From Cardiocondyla obscurior (lineage: Eukaryota > Arthropoda > Insecta > Hymenoptera > Formicidae), in contig NC_091875.1 in the NCBI RefSeq assembly GCF_019399895.1, positions 5,084,001-5,148,000 of the forward strand: a DNA stretch of 64,000 bases. The letters are read 5' to 3'. The position numbers were made by a program, and so were the translations under genes. Below are positions 13,175 through 25,400 of the stretch, one piece after another. The first letter of the stretch is position 1. Every line of letters starts with the position of its first letter. The notes below the pieces were generated by a model. That model had not been told where the DNA came from. It was given only the letters and a program-made list of their open reading frames with translations, and searched no databases.

Positions 13175-13382
13175 GCGCTGCAACTCGCGAGCGTTCCGTA
13201 CACGTGGCCGTGAACGTCGTTCCTTTTATTCCCCGCGTCGACGCCTTCCGGTAAAACCCGGTGTGCACGTGTGCCATGTGTGTCTGTGCGGGTGTGCCCG
13301 CGCCTGTGTGAAAAGCAGCCGAGTGTGATGCGGTCTAACTTCTAGCTAACCGCCGGAATAGCCGACGCAGCCGAACGGAGTA
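13142..13382 (+). other. kmr: kmr 5' UTR with three short upstream ORFs
   Basis: This is the interval between the inferred start site and the proposed kmr start codon. It holds three upstream ATG-stop frames: 13171-13254 (27 codons), 13276-13311 (11 codons) and 13328-13345 (5 codons). All end before 13383. Such a leader would be expected to lower translation of the main frame, but this is inference. Confidence 0.45.
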
Positions 13383-13414
13383 ATGGTCAGCTTCAAGAGT
13401 AACAACGTGTCTAG
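13383..13414 (+). CDS. kmr: kmr coding exon 1 (MVSFKSNNVS)
   Basis: ATG 13383 has purine at -3 and G at +4. The frame reads MVSFKSNNVS, then AG before the donor GTATTT at 13415, leaving phase 2. Exon 2 begins with one base that completes a Ser codon. I chose this exon because it is the only short ATG frame between the Inr/DPE promoter and exon 2 whose phase fits. The donor is weaker than consensus, so another first exon is possible. Confidence 0.5.
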
Positions 13415-16400
13415 GTATTTCGCTCGTTCTACTCGTACGGATTCGCATTCGGACCTACCGCCCACTCGTGGAAAGGGAAACCCTTTAGTAACGCGAGGGA
13501 ATTGAGTTTAGAGATGTACATCGGGGTTTTATATCGATCGAAAAGCCAATCACAGGTGTAGAATTAGCAGTATTGTGTAATTTCGATATTGATGTGGAAA
13601 AAATCGTGGAAGAATTTTTTTTTTTTTTTTTTTTTTTTCTTTTTTTTACGTCAGATATTTAATCATACAATTTTTATTCCAACATTGAAGAAACCACGGA
13701 AAGTAATTTTGTTTCGAACAATGTAAATTATTACACGATGTCAATTTTTAACGTTAAAGCCACACCACTAGAATGGGCGGTTTCTCCGCGTCCGAGTGAA
13801 AACCATATTCGCGTAAATTATTTTTATTCGATTAAGCAACCCGCCTTTGTAAGCGAATATTGCAGAGAATGACCGGCGCTTTGTTTCCTGGCGTAAAACA
13901 AAAAAAAAAAAAAAAATTACGCGACACCTTCTACGCATTCTGCTGAATTGAATAATTCCCAATTGCGTTTCGTTAACGACCGTCAAGTATCCTCGTAAAA
14001 TGTATAATTATGTCAAACAAACGAGTTTGCAGAACTGATTATTGCGTCGAAAACAATGCGAAGCGCGCGCGCGATGGCGGTCGCGAGATTATTCGTCGCA
14101 ACGATAATCGGTTTACGTTGGTTACACATTTACGCGCGCTCGCACGTGAACAGAAACTCGCTGTGGGTGCAGACGAGAAATTCATTTGATCGCGTTTACC
14201 AGAATGCAGTTTAGCGGGGTTAGTATTTGCAGCTCGGCTTAGATCGGCGTGGCGGGCGAAAAAAGGCGCGTCCTGCAGAAAAGAATTTTTCATTTCGTAC
14301 GATATTCGTAACGCAAGTATCCCGACGTGTCTACCGGGCGAGTTAGCACCTTATTTTGCGTGGCGATCGTTCTTCGCGCAGCAATAACGCAAATTCCAAC
14401 TACGGTCCGACGTACTTCCGATTGAAGTGTCCGATTAATGGTGAACGCGAGTATCGAGATTGCGCACCGTCGATACGCCATTAGCACAGCTAATCTGTAT
14501 TATAACGCGACGCGCAATGAGTAAAGAGATCAACACGTAGACCGTCGAATTCAATCGTTCAAAATATAATCTTTGGGATTAATATTTGTCACGATTTAAC
14601 AGCCGTCGCGATTACGCGACTCGTTTTTCATTCGAGGATAAATACGCGAGCGAAAGAATAAAAGAGTAAATTAAAAGTGGACGTCAAAAATAGGAAAGAG
14701 AGAGAGAGAGTGAGAGAATGAGAGAGGGAAAATACGCATAGGAGACCACCACTGCGACATGAACCATTGGAGCGACGCCATTAAGGTCAAGTATAGAATG
14801 TCTCCTTGTCTAAAGTTGGAAAGCTGCGTTTTCGGCAGGGTGCCGAACACCGCACATGTGCTCGCTGCAAGCGAGCGAAATGGCTCGTAATATCTTACGT
14901 TTACGATAAAACTGTATTCTCTGGCGCATCTCGATATCCACGTGTACGCGGAAAAAAAAATTAGTCTCAAATTGAAAATATTAATAATATTTTCAATTTA
15001 AAAGGTTCCGTCCAAGTCTCGAGAAAAGTTAAATCCGCAAGCAGATGTGTGCTTCACTCTCAGCTGTTTTTTTTTTTTTTTCCTCTTTATCTTTGACTCA
15101 TCGCCACGTATCAATTGCGGGCTTGTAAACTGCGATAGATAAATTTTATCTACCTGTCGTAAATGTGGCCGGTATTGTTTGCCAAACGAGACGTTCACGC
15201 ATCGAAAGCGGAAATTATTTGTACGACATCGTCTCGATTGGCAAGATATTCAAACATCGAGAGATCTGTTAGAGCCGACGTGAGGACGAGGCGATTTCCA
15301 GTCGAGCAGCATCTGCCGTAGAAGCCAATGCCCGCATTGACGTCGATACCTCGCCATCAGCTTCCGATTATCATATTTTTCCCTTTCTACCTCGTCTCGT
15401 TTTTTTCCACCGTTCCGCCGCACGGTCGTTTTCATGCGAAAATTAATGTACTTGCAGCACAAATTCTTAGCAATTTCATAAAAAAATATAACGCCATTAT
15501 TAAAATTAGATTAAACGATAATTAATCATATTTTCTCTCTGAAATTGCTTATTGTTGGCTTAGCGAAATACAAATCTGTTATACAACGAAACAGTGCGAC
15601 AAACACTTTGCAATTTTCCTCGTCTTTTGATTCGCATCTTACATCGATATTTCCTTTTTTTTTTCCTTTTATTTTTTTTCACGAAAATATTTACAGAACG
15701 CGAAGCGTAATTTTTCGGCCGTAAAATGTTAAACCTCGAGATGCACGCTCTGCGGCCTGGAATAAAGCGTGTCTTTGCCGTCAGCTTTGAAACATTCATA
15801 CGCACAGAAATACTTGACTGTCTTCTCTCTCGTCTCAATTCTTGTCCCTTACTCTTTTGCCCGGCTCGTATAACTTATTACATGAGCGTGCTGCATCCGG
15901 CGAATCGCACGGATACACGAGCACGCGCGTTACTCCTGGTTTTTCTATGACTTTTCGTTAAACATTTGCGCGACGAACCTTCTTAGGAACCCCTCGCACG
16001 GCGGTCTTAAATTACGTCACGAGAACCGGTAGATTTGCGATGGATTTAAACCTTGCATTTTTAAGCTCTCGGCGTCGACTCGAGCTCTCGTTTTCCATCG
16101 GTAGTTCAAATGTAACAAATTTCGTGCCTCGACTTTCCGTAATTTCTTACAAAGCTTGGCTAAAAATACAAAGGAACCGAACACCGAGATCAATTATCTT
16201 TAGACGCTGGAATATCTCAGTGACAGTGACAATAAATAGAACACATTCGAATAAATAAAAAGATAATGAAATCAACTGGCGTGAAAAATCTTAATAACGA
16301 TAAACAGGAATATCTCGGCGATAATGCGGTATCAAGTGTGTCACGGGTGTTTGCTTTTTTCTCTGAATTTCCACAAAGTATTAAAGTTATGATTTTTACT

Positions 16401-19400
16401 TTGGTTAAAGAGGAATCGAATACGGACTGAAACATTCCAGCATTCGTAACGGTACTTCACTTTAATTAGAGATTGGAGTAAAGGTTGAAATGTTCCGTTG
16501 TTTACAACGTTGTTGGCACTGTATCATTACGAAGATCTTTATCTGCGTACTGCCTTGCGTTGATTTGCTCATTCATCCTATCAAAGTTTCATAGATGTAG
16601 AACAACATAAATTTCAATTAAAATTTCCAATTATTAAAAAAAAAAAAAAAATGCAGAGTTCGCGCAGAAAATTTATTACATGTCTACCGAATTTCTAGAC
16701 ATCTTGTACTCGCAAGTCTCGACGTAGCCTAGCTACTTCAACGCAGACGCCGTCTCCGAGAAACATATTTTTGCACTTGCATTATACTCCGTTGTGCAAA
16801 TAATTGAAAACGGGAAGGATACACGTACCGTTGAATTAGCCGTACATATTTATTCTCGTTCACCTAATTACCCAGCGATTCACTGTTACACGCATGGATC
16901 TTGATAACGGCCGGCGCGACGTCTAATTACTCTCCTTCGCGAAAACGCACGTCGGTCTTCTTCTTGCCTTAAAGCGTCGCTATTCTTAGGACTTTACGCT
17001 CTCGGCTTCATTACCGTCACGTCGGAACACGCATTCTAGTCGATGGTATGCGATCGAAGTTCCGCGGGATCATTATCGTCTATTAAAAACTCGTCGAACT
17101 CATCGGCGAAGTTTCGCCGCCTAATGGGAAATTTTTAGCCGTCGGAGGAACGAAGCTTGAATTCGAGGCTACTGTTAGAGCTCCGCGTGAAAATTCATTG
17201 TGTCCATTTTATGCACACCGGACATACGTCTTCCCTCTCCAGCTTTTTTTTTTTTTTTATCAACCGGCTAACTGATAGCGTCACACATGACAAAAAGCGG
17301 GAAGATTATTCGGTCGTGACAGATAAGAACTCTTCGTTTGTTGAAAAGACCTACTCGCTCCTTTTTGACATTTCCGGTTGGGAATTTCACATGTTGCGAT
17401 AAACTTTATCTGTCTGCATGTGAGAAACGTTATATAATTACGAACACAATTGTTACGATACGTACAACATGCTTATCCCGGTCTGATGAAATTAATATCT
17501 TTTTACGGCCTATTTACTTTTTCTTATCGGGTAAAAATTTACATTGAAAGACGCGAATCAAAATTTGTAAGAGTTAAATACAAACAATATATTTGCATTC
17601 ACAGAACGTTTATATTCCGTTTATATTTTTACGCGAGTCGAGAGAAGATCGGATCTTTTTTGTTTAGAAGGAAATTTTACATTTCTCCAAAAAGTTCGTT
17701 GTTAATTAATTATTCTGTATTAACGCCTTCGGTCGTAGACATAAAAATTGCGACGAATATGTATAGAAATATGTAAAAAAAAACAGCGTTACGATAAGCT
17801 TTACGGAAGGAAACACGTGTCTATTGTGCGTACAAGCCCTACTAAAATTTCTGGATAAAGGGGGCCCAGGTGCAATCGTGTTTCGCGACCGGATGTAACG
17901 AACGTCTCTCTACATGCAATTACTGGCAGGTGTGAAAACAAATCGAAACTCAAAAAATCCATAATAAAAAAAAGAAAGAATTTGTTTCTTTCTGTAAATA
18001 AAAAATATAGAGAAATTATATGAAGAGCATCTACTATATATTTTTCTATTTCTTTTTCTTATATCGATGAAAAATGCTTTTAACTTAAGAATTTATCTGT
18101 CTGATTGTTCGATAAACCGATAAATTGAAACGTCCAGAAAAAGATCGCGACGCCGTTACTAAAATAAACATCGACGTTGATGCGAAAAAGATTGAAAATA
18201 CGTGTTTGATTATATTTTATTGATTAGATACGAATTAAAGCTTGCGTGATTGATTAGAAGAACATGCTTGGCGAACGAAATGTGACCGAGAGAAGGAAAT
18301 AGAAAATATACAATATGATATCTTCAACCCGTACGAAGATGTGCGGCTCTTATCTTGCGCCGGGTATTACCGACAGCAGACGGTTTGCTGCACCATCGAC
18401 CATTGGTAGAACCTCATCTGTACTCGGTACATACCCGGTGGAAAAAGAATAAGCCCGCGCGAGAGTTTCAGCATCGATCCTCCCCGACTGACGTCTCTTT
18501 TTCCCGTTGGTGTTTCAGCGAGCAGTCAACGCCACATCGCCATCTGCCTGGGACTCTACGAGGTTCCCTGAGCCATTCTCATAACCATCGTCACAACCAT
18601 CCCCACAGACATGAACTACCACCGTCGACGTACCTCACCCCTCCACCGCCACCAGCATCGAGTTACATCACGGTGCAGCGCGGCTGCGTTCTGCATTCGA
18701 GGTAAGTCACACCCGTTATATGTATACCGCGACCAGGCGCTTCTCCGTTTGCTCGGCGTCGTCCCTTAGGACCAGTACGAGCCTCTGACGAGTTTGGCAC
18801 TAATTTGCCGTTCGAATGTCAATAGACAGTATTTCAATTTCAAGAGACAGCTTCTTGAAAATTTAATAAACTTTGAACGTCACGGGGGAAAAAAAATAAA
18901 GGACTGCGAAGAAGTTCTTTAATCAGAAATTATTCAGAATGCCTTTTTACGGCTGTATAAGATATCCGGATAAATCGTGAAATTAAGTTATAATTAATTA
19001 CAGTAAAAAAAAAAAGCAAAAACAATTCTTTTTTTATTAATATTATTAATAATGCTAAATAATTGTGCAATTTTTTTTATATATATTTTATCCCTAAAGA
19101 GCCCGTGTTCTCATGCTACAAATATAAAATGAAATATATTAAGGAGAGCATTTTCAGTATAGTGGCTACGTGCACGTGTCTTTGGATGAAAAAGAGATAT
19201 AATACATATATGTATATATGAGAGGCTCGTACCTTTCGCAAAGCGCTTGCTATTCACAGCAATATGCGTAGCCTGTCGTGGAAATACGGACGAATCGCGC
19301 TGCTTTTGCCTGTTGCCGATTTTACGATAGCACAACGAGGTCTTTTATTCGGTAATGCGCCGCGGATGATCGATCGTCGCGTGTTCAGCAACAATTCATT

Positions 19401-22400
19401 TCTAGTTGGAGGTCCTCGATAACGTTAGATTTTAATTATGACTTCGATCATACTGATCTATTATTTCACTCTATTATCGACTGCGGTTCTCCCTGTACCG
19501 TCAAACATCTCTTCAATTTAGATGTCTATAACGAAGTTCGTTATTGTCGTTATTTTAGGCACGGGTAATCGATCATTCTCGTTTTACAAGTAAATGTATA
19601 CGGTCACGTGTGATAATTCAGAACTAAATAATCTATACCAATTGCACAATTTAACTATAAATCGCCGACGATTTTATCTACTATAAATAAATATCTGTCG
19701 AGATCCGTCTAATGAATTTTATTTCGAAGACTTGTTACATAAAGTGGCATCAAAGACGTTTGAAATATAAATGAGACGCGCTTTTAAAGCTGCGCCGTTA
19801 ATCAAAAGAGACGTAATTCCGATTTCTGTAAGCCATCCCCAGTGTCCTTCAAATGCACCGGCTTTTGAAATACAACGCGCGACGTACAAAAAAATCGGGG
19901 CTGCCTCGGATCACGTTTTTCCCAACACCGGGGGGGATTACGGAAGAGTTTTCGATATGCGTACAAATCAGCCGAGCTGCTCGTACCGTACGTAACACTA
20001 ACTTGCCTAGTGAATCTCTTTCGCATGCCACGATAAAGAAAATAAAGAGGTCTTGTCGCTTTTTCCTCTCCTCGTTCTTTCTCAAAGGTAGAGCATCCGA
20101 TCTTTTTTTTTTTTTTTTGCTATTTTTTTTAATTTAACGTGCTTAATTTTTTTTATTTAATAATGCTAGAGTCTTGATTCTCGATTAATAATATGAATTC
20201 TACGAGTTTTTTTTATGAATTTTCTGTTTAAATAGAAATAATCTCCGTAATAGATATTTTCTAAAATATATTCCTTTATATATTATATATTTTGAATTTT
20301 CTGTTTCGTGTCAAGTGCTTCATCGTGAAAGACTCGTTAACGCAAACGATGCTTTCGATGACTAGAAATACCGCAAGCGTCGTTTAACGTGGCACGGAAG
20401 GGCCGCGTTTCTGCATAATAACGACCCCGCTCTCGTTCGTGTATGTATACAAGCCACCTAGAAATTAGATCGACGCAGCCTCACATTAACGATGAAAGTA
20501 AGACGAATTCCGAAAGGGTTTGAAGAAAGCGGTCAAAGAACTTGCTTAACCCTGCCCCTCTCTCTTGAAAGAGTCGAGAGAGTTTTCCTCGTTGCTCGAT
20601 GTTAAATTTCGCATAGCGCGTCGGAACGTCTCAAACTCACTCCGGATATCCGAGAGCAGTTTCTTTAACTTTTTAACTACGAGATCTCACCGGTACTTAT
20701 CCGATTCATGTTTCGGCGATTGCGACGTTCGTGAGAACCGTATTATACGTATTACACATATGCCCTGATTTGTCAGCGAATAATAATCATCGCGTTGTCA
20801 CCTCGAACTTAATGGACAAATAAATTGCAACAAATGGTTGAGAGCGAACATTTTGACGCGCAGTTGGTATCGTGACTTCATCCGAGTCCGAATGGTTTCT
20901 CTTCGTCCGGCGGGAGTCCGGCAAAAATAAAAGAATAAATCTATGATTAATGTCCCGTTGCAACTTACTGGTAATACACCGTCGGGAATTTCACGATTTT
21001 TGCGAACAAAGGAGCGCGAAATTAATTTTTGCCGGGTTGGCCGTGGCGCTCCGCGCGCGGTGAGCTCCGGCTTTAATTTCCACGAGGGTCGTTCGTTGTA
21101 ATTTCAGCGCGATATCTATTCGCAAAACGTATCTCGTGAAACGGAACCTAACCCCCGGAGCTGTCGCGGGCGTTGTGTACGTGCCGCCAAGTTTATTCGC
21201 CGTGGTGCCTCAACCGTTACGACACCGAGAGTCTCGTCGTTACTTTTCATCCCTTATACCTTTCTCCTTTTTTCATCGCCCCCCGCCGCTCGTAAGCTTC
21301 GCCATCTTACGCTTCGAAGACTCACACTCGCTCTTGGATCTTCTAAGACAATAGAAGTAAATTCAATTGTATTCAATATAATAATAGGAGAACTTTCGGC
21401 GCGTACGTTTATGCACATTTGGCATACTTGACTTCCGGGTACTTGTTTTATTAACTTTGAAATAAAAGCGGTATAGTATAATTTCGAATTTTCAAGCTTA
21501 CGTCTCGAGGCTTGCGGATTAATATGTCTCGCGACGAGCGGTACAGTTATGTCACGACGTGTCAGAAGCACACGCGTTCCCATTTTCTCTTTCCTAGCTC
21601 TCTCTTTCCGTTTTTCTTACGATGCCGACGCGTCGCCGTCTTCTTTCGTCCACCTTCCGCGAGCGATGTGATAACGTGTAATTAACGTCCTCGTTATCCG
21701 TAACACGCCGCGGCACCGATTCACCGATTTCGCCCTTCTTTGTCCCCCGAACCTTTGTTTCTACCGTTAGCAATAGGTTCGACCTGGATGGATTTCGCTT
21801 CCGTCCCCGTTTCCCCGTTCGCATTTCTCTCCGCTTTCCGCAACGCCGTTCCCGCGTCTCGCCTGTCGTCTGCGCGCTGCCGCGAAACGACCGGGGGCAA
21901 CGAGGGGGTGACGGCGGTAGCGAAAGAAAAATGCGCCCTTCGCGACGACGAAATTACTCCGCGAGCTCCGGACGCTTCGTCACTTCTCATCTCCTCGATT
22001 AAAAATATTCTTCGCGCTTGTAGAAGCAAAAATTCACGCCGCCTTTCCGCCGGGTATGTTCTCTCCGCTAGTTCACTTCGACGTGGAGATCGAACGGCGC
22101 GCGAAATTAAGCACGAGGAGACCGAGAAGGCCGACCAACTCGGAGAAGCGAACGGTTTATCGATCTTCAACGAAGCGAATAAACGGGAAGCGACGTTAAT
22201 CGATATGTGCAGGATGACTAATCGTTTTTAAGCCGATTAAGATTAATAATTTAGTATTAATGTTCCGAGTACAAATGTGAAGTTATTTTCATTCCGTCGT
22301 TCGAAATTCACTGTACGATGCACCGCAGTAACTCGCGTTCTATTACCGCGCGAACAAGACACCCGATAAGCTGCCAATTTTCTAATTAATATTAAATGAT

Positions 22401-25400
22401 GACTTTTGTAACAAGTCTTTAAAAAAATGAATCTTTAAAGTACGCTATTATGCAAAAATAACATGTTACGTACGAATATACGAATAGGCAAAAAAAAAAA
22501 ATAAAAAAAAGGGAGGAACGAAAAAAAGAGAGAGAGAGAGAGAAGAAAAAAACGACATGCAGTCACTGATTAATGTAATTTCAGTCATCGTTTATAATTG
22601 ATAATCTCCCGACACGTTTATTCCGCGCGTCGCTAATCTCCCTATTATCCTTTAATCTTTCACTCGCAAAGTCTTTCATCGCAGCGGAGTGAATCTTCGA
22701 TCAATCCATCAGAGTGACGGCAATAAATTCTTCAGCTCGTTCAAAATGCGGTACCATAATTACACGCCGGCATTATGTATTTTGCGCGGACAGTTAATAG
22801 TCTCGGAACGTCTCAAGTGAGATGGATAAAACCCGCGAACATTGCGCCCGGGCCGAGAAAGCGAGGAATCGACGAGAGGAATCACCGAACGGACGGAAAT
22901 GTAATAAAAGGGGAGAAAAGGGGAGACGGGGGGGTAGATCGCGAAAGGGTTTCCATTCGATCGGATCTTATCGGTCAGTCAGAGCATCGCTCGCTTCGGC
23001 CCCGGGGCGTTGCACCGATCGCTTCGTGCCAATCTCGAACGATGTCATACGTCATTGGGACCAGGACGATGGCCGAGGGCCACCTCGTCCTTTATTTCAT
23101 TCCTCGCATGGAAATGTCCGACGGAAATACCCCGCATCTTTCCGTCGCGTCTACTGAACTGAAATTTCCCAGGCGTGCGTATGTTCCTGAAATTTTTCAA
23201 CGTTTCCCGCAGACTCGAAAACGCCCCGCGCGAGAAGCGACGTAAATTTCTTAGTACGCTTTTACGATTGTGAGAATGACGGTCCGTGAATGCTCATAAT
23301 TTTCTTATTCGACTACAAGTCCCCGCGAATTATCCACGACGGGATTGTAATGGGAAAAGTTTCTCTCCGAATATCAAATCTATCTAAACGTCAACTTTAA
23401 CGTTGTTATCTTGGAATTAATATATTGTTAACTATTAATTTTCAAATATTGCATAAAAATCGTAAAATATTTAAATCAATCTGTAAATATATTTCCACAT
23501 TTCTATTAATTTTTTTTTTCTAAGTTATTGAAAAGTGTCTAATACTTGGCGGGCACGGATTCTTCTTCCGGTCGTTGCGCGTGCAGGAAAATTCAGTGAA
23601 GAGGATTAACGACTTGCATTCCGCTGTGCTGGTAGGCGCGCTGGAATTTTGCCGTCCCGTGAGACGGGTCGAAGATAGAAGCGGGGAAAACGACCGGCGC
23701 GTTGTCTCAAAGTCTATAAATAACTTAAGTCCGGGCCGTACATCGTGTTTTCGGGGTGTGTTATTTCCTCCGCGGGATCGAGCATCCCCCTCCGTGTTAT
23801 CGGGCGTCCCAGGATCACCGAGAGAGTCTCATTGTATTCGGACATTCAGCTATTAACCGCACGAGCTGGAAGTCCGTCGGTTATTCGTTTCGTACGACAC
23901 GCTATGGAGCGTCATACATATATACGTATATCCGCCTATGATAGACGGTTCATGCGAAAGCTCAGCCGAACGAGTCCGCCGGTAAACAAATTTTATCTTG
24001 CGGCCGGGAGATTATAGAGGGTTGGGATTCTCTGGCGACTCCGACGTCGTCGTTCACGGTGACGGGTAATCCCTCGGAAAACGCGCCTCGGTTCCGCGCA
24101 GAATGATATTCGGAGCGGTAACTTCTCGGCGAAGTCAATCCCGCTCGGGAGAACGGAACAAACGCTGCTCGGACCGCTTTAACCGGGCTTTCGATTATTA
24201 ATCCGTGGACGCGATACCACGGGTAATTGCACACACTGCCGCGACGTTAGTCCCTCCCCGAAGGCGGTGGTTGAAGGCCGGTTAATTAACCGCGTTTATA
24301 TCCGTCACCTATATCCTACGTCGGATCGGCGCATCGCACGCTAATTAATTCCATTCTCATGCGCAACTTTTTAATCCACTTAACGTAATATATATCGTGT
24401 CGACGCGTCGCGTCCACCTCCGTTTCTTGCCGCTCTCGTTAGATAACGCGTTTGTTTTCAAGTCTCGCCGCTCCGATTAAAACCAATTATTTCACCAACG
24501 TTTTGACCAGGACTCGCACCAGGACGTGCTTACGGAATTCGGAGAAAAGGATTAATTGAATAGTGATTATCGTCCGTTCGATTCGACGGCTGAAAGATTT
24601 TTTTGTAGCTTTTACTTTTATTCCGCGCGAAATAAAAACGGATAACGTTAATCCGTCAAGACTTGGTCGGAGTGGATATTCTTATTTGAAAACTCTTAAC
24701 TAAGATTGAGGATTTCGGTCTCGCGGCTACCGCAAGTCCGAAAGATTTCTCAAGATCCCGCGGTACGACACTAGTCGGGTTTCTCGTCTCTGATACGAAT
24801 GTGTGTGCATACCTTGTGGGTACATGTGTACACCGCTTCCCGTTCGTCTCAATTTGAGGCTGCAGGAAGGCACGTCCCGGCGTCGTGTTTCAGGTGCCAA
24901 AGTTCTTCGAGATAACCAACTCTGCGCACGGATCTCGTTATATGTATAGATGCAAATGCATTATGCGTACGGCTCTCGAACATACATTTAGAAACGCCCA
25001 CTCTGTCCTTATCTTCCGTGGTTTCAATTCGCGTTCGCGCAAATCCACGCAAAATTAATCGTTTAACATTTAACGGTACGAAAAGAAAAAAATTTCTTTT
25101 ATTTTCAATTTTTTTCGGTTTTTTTTTTTTTTTTTTTTTTTTTTCAAGTCGGATTTCCTTGCGCGTTGAAATTAATTAGCACGCTATTACAACGTGTAAA
25201 TAATTTTGCGTTTTAGCTCGTTATTATTCTTTCCTTATTTGTCTAGGTATCTTACGCGGAGATTTCACAGGCGGTGTCACGAGTTGAGGACCCGTAACGT
25301 GTACACGCGCGCACACGTATACGTGCCGCCTTGTCTCGTAGCTTTTACACAACCGTGTGGCGCGGTCATGCGTCTTACTAACGGCGTGTCTCCGCGATGC

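Larger units (their letters stand above)
13415..18518 (+). other. kmr: kmr intron 1 (5.1 kb)
   Basis: Donor GTATTT, acceptor TGTTTCAG. The intron holds a long poly(T) at 13615-13647, a GA-rich tract at 14697-14728 and a 31-nt AT palindrome at 14969-14999. No nested gene is recognised. Open frames within it are short and featureless. Confidence 0.45.

Noticed and set aside
14969..14999. 31-nt AT palindrome (AAATTGAAAATATT arms)
   Set aside because: Low-complexity AT hairpin without flanking duplications or other copies. Likely chance in AT-rich intron.
21721..22231. Overlapping 163-aa (+) and 149-aa (-) frames
   Set aside because: Both strands are open over the same GC-rich stretch, neither is recognisable, and composition mirrors CpG content. 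Not supported as a gene.
22775..23245. 156-codon + ORF and an Inr-like TCAGTC at 22975-22980
   Set aside because: No DPE at +28 (GGGGC lacks the W position), no recognisable protein, and competing frames on the same strand.
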